A DNA stretch of 47,035 nucleotides from Burkholderiales bacterium (GTDB lineage Bacteria > Pseudomonadota > Gammaproteobacteria > Burkholderiales > JAEUOS01), in NCBI GenBank assembly GCA_016790695.1, contig JAEUOS010000041.1, positions 1 through 47,035 on the forward strand, in the 5' to 3' direction. The notes under the pieces were generated by a model. The model saw nothing but the letters and a program-made list of their open reading frames with translations. It was not told the DNA's origin and did no database searches. The translations under genes were made by a program, and so were the position numbers. Shown one piece after another: positions 37,745 to 45,200 of this stretch; the first letter of the stretch is position 1; each line of letters begins with the position of its first letter.

Positions 37745-38344
37745 ATGATGGTTCTCTATTCGGGCACGACCTGTCCCTTCTCGCATCGCTGCCGTTTCGT
37801 TCTCTACGAGAAGGGCATGGACTTCGAGATCAAGGACATCGATCTGTTCAGCAAGCCCGAGGACATCTCGGTGATGAACCCGTACGGGCAGGTGCCGATC
37901 CTGGTCGAGCGCGACCTGATCCTCTACGAATCGAACATCATCAACGAATACATCGACGAGCGATTCCCGCATCCGCAGCTGATGCCGGCCGATCCGGTGA
38001 TGCGCGGTCGCACCCGCCTGTTCCTGCTCAACTTCGAGCGCGAGCTGTTCGTCCACATCGAAGCGCTGGAGAAGGGCAACCAGAAGCAGCAGGACCGCGC
38101 GCGCGAGCGCGTGGCTGCCGTGCTCACCCAGCTGGCGCCGAACCTGGCCAAGCAGAAGTGGATGCTCGGCGAGGAGTTCACCATGCTCGACGTGTCGATC
38201 GCGCCGCTGCTCTGGCGCCTCGACCAGTACGGCATCTCGCTGCCCCGCCAGGCCGCGCCGGTGATGAAGTACGCGGAGCGCATCTTCAGCCGTCCCGCCT
38301 TCTTCGAGGCGCTCACGCCGTCCGAGAAGGTGATGCGCAGGTAG
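37745..38344 (+). CDS. sspA: Stringent starvation protein A (GST-fold)
   Basis: The 199-residue protein has a thioredoxin-like N-terminal domain (MVLYSGTTCPFSHRCRFVLYEKGM, then NPYGQVPILVERDLILYESNIINEYID) and a helical GST C-terminal domain. SspA binds RNA polymerase and affects stationary-phase and stress transcription in E. coli. Two ATG codons occur in tandem at 37745 and 37748. Position after petC and before sspB is the usual order in proteobacteria. Confidence 0.95.
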   Translation: MMVLYSGTTCPFSHRCRFVLYEKGMDFEIKDIDLFSKPEDISVMNPYGQVPILVERDLILYESNIINEYIDERFPHPQLMPADPVMRGRTRLFLLNFERELFVHIEALEKGNQKQQDRARERVAAVLTQLAPNLAKQKWMLGEEFTMLDVSIAPLLWRLDQYGISLPRQAAPVMKYAERIFSRPAFFEALTPSEKVMRR

Positions 38345-38382
38345 CACGACGTCGGCAGCCCGGCCACTCGAGGAGATCCCGC

Positions 38383-38823
38383 ATGGCAGAAGAGCTCAAC
38401 CAGCCGCACGACAAGTCGACGCGCCCCTACCTGATCCGTGCCATCTACGAGTGGTGCACCGACAACGGTTACACCCCGTATCTGGCGGTGGTGGTCAACG
38501 ATCAGACCGTGGTTCCGCGCGAATTCGTCAAGGACGGCCAGATCGTGCTCAACGTCTCGTTCGACGCCACCAGCGGCCTCAAGATGGGCAATGAGTTCAT
38601 CGAGTTCGCCGCCCGCTTCGGCGGCGTGGCGCGCGACATTTCCGTGCCGGTCGGGCGGGTCGCGGCGATCTACGCGCGCGAGAACGGACACGGCATGGGG
38701 TTCGAGGTGGTGGAGACCAGCATCGAGCATCGTCCCGACGCCAAGGTCGACGACCCGTCGCCGGCCACCGCGCCCGAGCGCCCCAAGGCTGCGGGCAAGC
38801 CGAGGCTCACTGTCGTAAAGTGA
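38383..38823 (+). CDS. sspB: ClpXP adaptor SspB
   Basis: The 146-residue protein has the SspB substrate-binding domain (STRPYLIRAIYEWCTDNGYTP, then LNVSFDATSGLKMGNEFIEFAARFGG) and a flexible tail whose end (PRLTVVK) matches the ClpX-binding peptide of SspB. It delivers ssrA-tagged proteins to ClpXP. An AGGAG site precedes the ATG at 38383. Confidence 0.95.
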   Translation: MAEELNQPHDKSTRPYLIRAIYEWCTDNGYTPYLAVVVNDQTVVPREFVKDGQIVLNVSFDATSGLKMGNEFIEFAARFGGVARDISVPVGRVAAIYARENGHGMGFEVVETSIEHRPDAKVDDPSPATAPERPKAAGKPRLTVVK

Positions 38824-38831
38824 TGGACCAT

Positions 38832-38855
38832 GCCGGTGCCCGCCCGGGTGCCGGC
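38832..38855. terminator. GC-rich hairpin between sspB and the tRNA
   Basis: A 10-bp stem GCCGGTGCCC/GGGTGCCGGC (two G-T pairs) with a 4-base loop lies 8 bp after the sspB stop and 3 bp before the tRNA. There is no T-run. It may end sspB transcription or affect tRNA processing. Confidence 0.4.
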
Positions 38856-38858
38856 CAT

Positions 38859-38931
38859 GCCGCCTTAGCTCAGTTGGTAGAGCAACCGCCTTGTAAGCGG
38901 TAGGTCATCCGTTCGAGTCGGATAGGCGGCA
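38859..38931 (+). tRNA. tRNA-Thr (anticodon TGT)
   Basis: A full cloverleaf folds by eye: acceptor GCCGCCT/AGGCGGC, D arm GCTC/GAGC, anticodon stem ACCGC/GCGGT with loop CTTGTAA (anticodon TGT, reads ACA), and T arm ATCCG/CGGAT with TTCGAGT. The discriminator base is A at 38931. The following bases are CCG, so a full CCA end is not encoded. Confidence 0.95.
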
Positions 38932-39253
38932 CCGAAAGCCCCTCGGGCGGTGCCGGCGCGATGCGGGCGTCCGGCCGCGATGGCGCGCACCGCTCGGGTG
39001 AGACTCCCGGGTCGCTCGCGCGACGTGCGCAAACGCACGCCCTGGCACGGGATCGGATGCGCGGTATGCGGCCGCCTCCTGCGATGTCACCACTCTTGAT
39101 TGTGAAATTGCGTGGCACTTGCCGTTGCGACGCGCGATGTCATTGTTGCCGTTGGGGAAATGTGAGATAAATCACGTTGATGGGGGGTATCCCGGTGTCG
39201 AGAAGAGCGCGCACGCGGCGGCTTGAGGCGACGGCCGGTTGGGGGTGGTACGC
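38932..39253. other. Intergenic region between tRNA-Thr and the adhesin
   Basis: This 322-bp stretch has no supported gene. Its right half is lower in GC than its neighbours and holds a CRP-like palindrome. I saw no integrase remnant and no direct repeat of the tRNA end. Confidence 0.7.
39157..39180. promoter_or_regulatory. CRP-like palindrome upstream of the adhesin
   Basis: TGTGA (39161-39165), six bases, TCACG (39172-39176) matches nine of ten core positions of the CRP consensus TGTGA-N6-TCACA, and flanking AA and TT extend the symmetry. The centre is 85 bases before the adhesin start codon. Binding by a CRP/FNR-family regulator is inferred from the motif only. Confidence 0.55.
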
Positions 39254-42200
39254 ATGAATCGAGACCTGGTTCTCCGCCCATTGTCCCTTGCGGTCGCGGC
39301 AGTGTTTGTGCCGGCGCTTGGCGTCCACGTCGCGCACGCGAATCCGACGCTCCCCGTGGTAACCCACGGCAGCGCGGGTTTCCAGACGCAGGGCAAGACC
39401 CTCACGGTCACCAACACGCCCGGCGCGATCATCAACTGGCAGAGCTTCTCGATCGGCCAGGGCGAGACCACGAGGTTCCAGCAGCAGAGCGCGGCGAGCA
39501 CGGTCCTGAACCGGGTGCGCGGCCAGGACCCGAGCGTCATTCTCGGCACCCTGAGTTCCAACGGCAGGGTGTTCCTGATCAATGCCAATGGCATCGTCTT
39601 CGGCGCCGGCAGCAGGATCGACACCCAGGGCCTGGTCGCTTCCACGCTCAACATCAGTGACGCCGACTTCAAGAAGGGGTTGCTCAAGCTCGCGCGCGAA
39701 GGCCAGGCCGGGTCGATCCAGGTCGACGGCTACGTCAACGGGGGAACCGGCGACATCTACATCGTCGCACCGAACATCGGTGTCGGCCGGGAAGGCGTCG
39801 TCAAGTCCGAAGGCGGGCAGGTGGTACTGGCCGCCGGCGAGAAGATCGAGATTGGTCAACGGAACCTGAACGACATCAAGTTCGAAGTCCAGGCCCCTGC
39901 GCACGAGGCACGCATTCTTGGCAAGCTTTCGGGCGGCGCGGTCGGCGTGTTCGCCGGGACGCTCAAGCACAGCGGCGACATCCGCGCGCAAAGTGCGAGT
40001 GGCGAAGGGGGACGGATCGTCCTCAAGGCGCAAGCCGACCTGACCTTGGGGGCGGGCAGCCAGACGGTGGCCGACGGCAAGGTCGGCGGCACCATCGACA
40101 TTCGCAGCGAAGCGGGATCGATTTTCGCCGACAGGGGCGCCCAGGTGAGCGCCAGTGCCGTGCCGGCACCGGCCGTCACGCCGGCGGCCAGCGCGGTAAC
40201 CGGCGCCGGAGGCACGGTCGGCGTGATCGCCCCGCAAGGGCAACTCGCCGTCGAGGCTCAGGCAAGCATCAAGGCCATCGGCAACAGCGGCGGACAGGTC
40301 GTTCTGGAGGCGAGGCAGGGGCGTACCACGCTGCGCGGGCAGGTCGATGTGCGCGGCAGCGCAGCATCCCCGTCCGGCGAACGCATCCCGGCTGCCGATT
40401 CGCGCGGTGGTTCGGTGCAGGTGCTGGGCCAGGAAGTCATCCTCGACGGCAGTGCAAGCATCGACGCCAGCGGCGACAGCGGCGGCGGCACCGTGCTGAT
40501 CGGTGGCGACTTTCAGGGCCGGAATCCCGCGGTGCACAATGCGCGCCGCAGCTATCTGGGCGACGCGGTGACGGTGCGTGCCGACGCGCTGCTCAACGGC
40601 AGTGGCGGCAAGGTCATCGTGTGGGCGGACGAGGCAACCCACTTCAGGGCCTCGATCAGCGCGCGCGGCGGGCAGGGCGGCGGCGACGGCGGCCTGGTCG
40701 AGGTCTCGGGCAAGGGCGCGCTGCTGTTCCGTGGACGAGCCAACACCGAGGCACCGCTGGGGCGGCGCGGACTGTTGTTGCTCGACCCGACCGATATCGA
40801 CATCGGCAACGGCAGCGCCTCCGGCGGCGGCGGTGCCGACGATGGCATCTGGACATTTCTGGAGAGCCCGGGCAGCAACAACATCGGCGCGCTATACATC
40901 CAGAACACCCTGCTGCCGGCCTCCGACGTGACGCTGCAGGCCACCAACTCGATCACGATGAGCAGCGGCACGATCAGCTATGCGGGGCCGGCGCGCACGC
41001 TCACACTGCAGGCCGGCGGCACCATCGGGATCAGCGGCACGATCAACATGGTCGGCAGCTTCGTCGCGTCTGCCGGGGATGCGGCGTCCGGCTCGCCGTC
41101 GGCAGCGGCAGGCCTGGTCATCACGGGGGGAATCAGCGCCAACAACGTCACGCTGCGCAATTCCGGGACCGGCGGTGTCGCGGTCCAGGGCGGCGCATCG
41201 GTCACGGGTACCAGCACCGTCACGTACCAGGCGGACAGCATGTCGCTCGCTGGAACGACCAGCGCCGGCGGCGGTGTCCTGACGCTCCGCACGTTTTCCG
41301 GCGGCGCTGCCATTTTCGTCGGCGAGGCCACGGGGACCGGCCTCAACATCCCGAATTCCGCCCTGCAGACGCTCACCGCGGCAACCGTCGTGGTCGGGGA
41401 TTCCGGCCAATCCGGCAACGTGGTCGTCAAGGGAGCGCAGTTCACCGCCGCCGGGCCGTATGCGGGCGTGGCCGGGATCAACGCGCTCGCGATCCACCAG
41501 GCGCCCGTCGGTCCCGGTTCGGTCAGCATCGACTATTTCTCCACGACCAGTGGCGACGGCCAGATCGGCGGCAGCAATCACGAGCTGCGCGGCATCGAAC
41601 TGGGCAACGCCGGCCGGGCGCTGACCATCGTTGCCGGCAGCGGCGGCATTCTGGTGCCGCGGGGGCCGACGGCGCTCAACGCGCACATCGGCACCCAGAA
41701 CGGCACGGTGACCCTCGACACCACCGGGCCGATCGGCGCCGGGACGTGGCAGAGTTTTCCCAGCCAGAATGTCATCAACACGGCCAATTACCTGAGCTTC
41801 TCCGGTGCCGAGGCGCCGGCCAGCATCGTCATCGGGCAGAACCAGGCGCCGTCGGATGTGTGGATCTCGGGCGGCGGCAATCTCAACGTCGGCCGCGTCA
41901 CGATCGCCGGGATCTCCGGCAGCGACCAGAACGCCACCAGCGGCCTGGTCGCCTCCGCCGTCGGCGCGATCAATTTCGGCGACAACGTCGATGTCGGCAG
42001 CGGCCGGCTGTGGGCGCTGGCGGACGCCAACCGCACGGGCGCGGCGGTCAACGCGGTGAACCTGTCCGCCGGCAAGACGCTGACGACGGCGTCGACCGCG
42101 CATGTCACCGATGCCGCCGGAACGGCCAGCGGCATCGTCCCGGTCGAACTGGTGGGCGCGTCGCTGAACATCGCCGGCGACGTCAATGTCGGTGTCGATG

Positions 42201-45200
42201 CCGACGTCTACGTCGCGCCGCGCGGCGCGAACGGCGCCTATCTGGCCGAGATCTACGTCGGCAACCAGACCGGCGGGCTCCTCCCCAACGGCAGCACGCT
42301 GCCGACCTTTCGCCTGTCGCAATCGACCATCGACCGCATCCACCTGGTCCGGGGCGGCGCGAGTTCCACCGGTGGCGTCCTGCGCGTCGGCAGCGCCACC
42401 CCGGCGGTGACGTTCTCCAGCGGGCCGATCACGTTCGGCACCGGTGCCAACGCAGTGACCCTGCTGGCGACGAGTTCCGGCAACTTCGCCACGACCGGGA
42501 CCATCGACCGTGATACCGCCAGCGGCAGCGACAACGCGCTGACGTTGACCGCCAACGGCGTCACGTTCAATGCGCTGGGCGCCATCGGCCAGGCTTCGGG
42601 CGCCGCCGGCCTGGTGTTGTCGACGCCGTCGCTGCGCATCGTGAACAGCGGCGGCAATGCGGTGACGGTCACCGAGGTCAGTGCCGGCACGACCAACGTG
42701 CGGCGCGTGACGCCGGGAGGCAGCGGCAGCATCAGCCTCACCAAGGCCGCAGGGACGCTCGCGTTCAGGCCCTTTTTCGACGCCGCCGTCGATCGCACGC
42801 TGACCAACGGCAGCATCAGCATTTCCGCCAACGACGTGCTGGTCGAGGATGCCACCGTCTTCGCCGGCGGCACGCTGAACCTCGGCGCGGCCGGCCTCGT
42901 GACGGTGCGCGCAGTCAACCTGTCCAGCGCAGCGCCGACCAGCGCAGCGAGCTTCATTCACTCCGCCGGCGCGCAAACCATCAGCGCGAACGGCGTCGTT
43001 GTCCAAGGCGGCACCGGCAACAACAATCGTTCGGCGCTGATCCGCGCCGATGGCGGACAGACCATCACCGTCGGCAGCGGCGGCATCACGATACAGGCCG
43101 GCGGCAGTTTCAGCGACGGCTGGGCCGGCATCGTCCAGGGCGGTACCGGCGCCGATCAGACGATCACGGTCAACGGCGGCGGCGGCATTTCGATCGCCGG
43201 GGCGAGCGGGGTGAACAATTTCGCCGCGATCGAGAATCTCGGCCTGGCGCAGTCGATCTCGCTGACCGCCGGCGGCACGATCTCGATCCAGGGCGGCAAC
43301 GCCGCCAGCGGCAGTTACGCGGAGATCTCCAACAACGGCGCCGCCGCCACCACCCAGACCATCGCGTTCGGCGGCGCCGGCGCGATCCTTGCGACCGGCG
43401 GCAACGGTGGCAACGAGAACAGTGCGGGGATCTTTGCCGCGCGCGGCAACCAGACCATCAACGGCAATCCCGACATCACGCTGAACGGCGGCAACGGCGG
43501 CGGCGCCGCGCCGCCGCTCGACAATTCCGCCTATATTTTCGTCGAGGGGGGCACGGGGACGCAAACGGTCAACGCCGGCACGGTGCAGTTGACTGGCCAG
43601 GGCGGCGCCGGGGGAAGCTTCGCCGTCGCCGTCATCGGCACCGGTGCGACCGGCACCGTCCAGCTGGTCAATACCACGGGCAACCTCGTGCTCGGGGCCG
43701 GACCGGGCACCGATGCGGCCGCGCTCGTCGGTGCGTTCGAGAGCAACGGCAACGCCACGATCAATGTCGGCGGGTCGCTCGAACTGACGGGCGGCGCCGG
43801 CAGCGCCGCCCTCTACGGTGCCCACGCCGTCGTCGGCGCGGTCAACGGCGCCTCGACGCTGACCCTGAATGTCCAGGGCAACGTGACGCTGAACAAGGGG
43901 GCGGTGGGCGACGCGATCATCGGTTCGACCAGTCTCGGCGCCGGCGCGGTCACCGTCAACGCCGGCCTCGGCGGCAGCGGCACGATCGCCCTCAACGACG
44001 GCAAGGTGCTCACCGCAGGCAATGTCGTCCTGCAGGCCAACGCGGCAAACGGTCAGATCACGCAGACCCCCGGCGGCATCGTGTCGACCGCCAGCCTTGC
44101 GACCAACAGTTCGATCGGAACGACGTTGCCCGGCAACAACGTGGTGTCCACGTTCTCCGCGTCGAATGCGGGGGCGGGTGACATTTCGATCAGGACCACC
44201 GGCAGCCTCGTGCTCGGTCCCATCACCCAGAGCGGCGGCAACCTCTCGCTGACGACCGCCGGTGCGATCACCCAGAGTGCACCGCTGGCGGTGTCCGGCG
44301 GCGTGACCCTGGACACGAGCGCGAATGGCGGATTGGGAAGCGTCTCGATCACCGCCGTCAACCCTGGAGGAGCGCTCGAACTCGCCGCGGGCTCGCAGGT
44401 CGCCGGTGACCTGACGATCAACGCGGGCAGCCGCGCGGTGACGGTCGGCGCGACGGTGGACGTCGGCGGCAGTGCCACGGTCGCCACCACCGGGGCGGTG
44501 AGCGGAAACGCCAACCTGCGCGCCCAGGGGACCAACAATATCGCCCTGGGCGGCTGCACTCCCACGGTGGCGGTCATCTGCGCCAGCGGCGGCGGCGCGG
44601 ATTTCACGCTGAGCCAGTCGGCGATCGACGCCGCGGCAGGCAGCTTCAGCGTGCAACTGAACGTCGGGCAGCAGTACACGGGCAATGCCGCGATCCTCTC
44701 CAGCGCGATCTTGCTCACCGATGGCGCGAACAGCATCGGCGGCCCGCTCCTGATGCGGACGGGCAACCCCAATCTGGTGGCGGCCGGCGGCGGCCAGTAC
44801 AACCTGATCCAGTCCGGGGCGCTCAACTTCGGCGGCAGGAACCTGACGGTCAACGGGGCCGGAGCCAGCGACGTCTTGCTCGACAACGCCGGCAACAGCG
44901 GGCTGGCGTCGTTGGCGCTCGCCAACACCCGCAACAACACGCTGGTTCTGGGCGGCGCCGGCGGGACGCTGCTCAACGCCTCGACCGTGACCGGCAGCCT
45001 CGGCTATACCACCCTCGGCACCCTGAACCTGACCGTGGGCGGCACGGTCGCGGCCGGGGGCGCGGTGACCCTGGCGACGCCGGCCGGCCGCGCCCTCGCC
45101 GTCAATGCGGCGGTGTCGGCGGCGGCGGGCGACATCACCTACGTGGCGGATTCGCTGGCGCTGGTCGGTGCCACCACCGCGACCGCGGGCGACATCCGCA

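Noticed and set aside
39113..39129. Sigma54-like promoter (TGGCAC followed by TTGC) before the adhesin
   Set aside because: The GG to GC distance is one base too long for a functional -24/-12 element.
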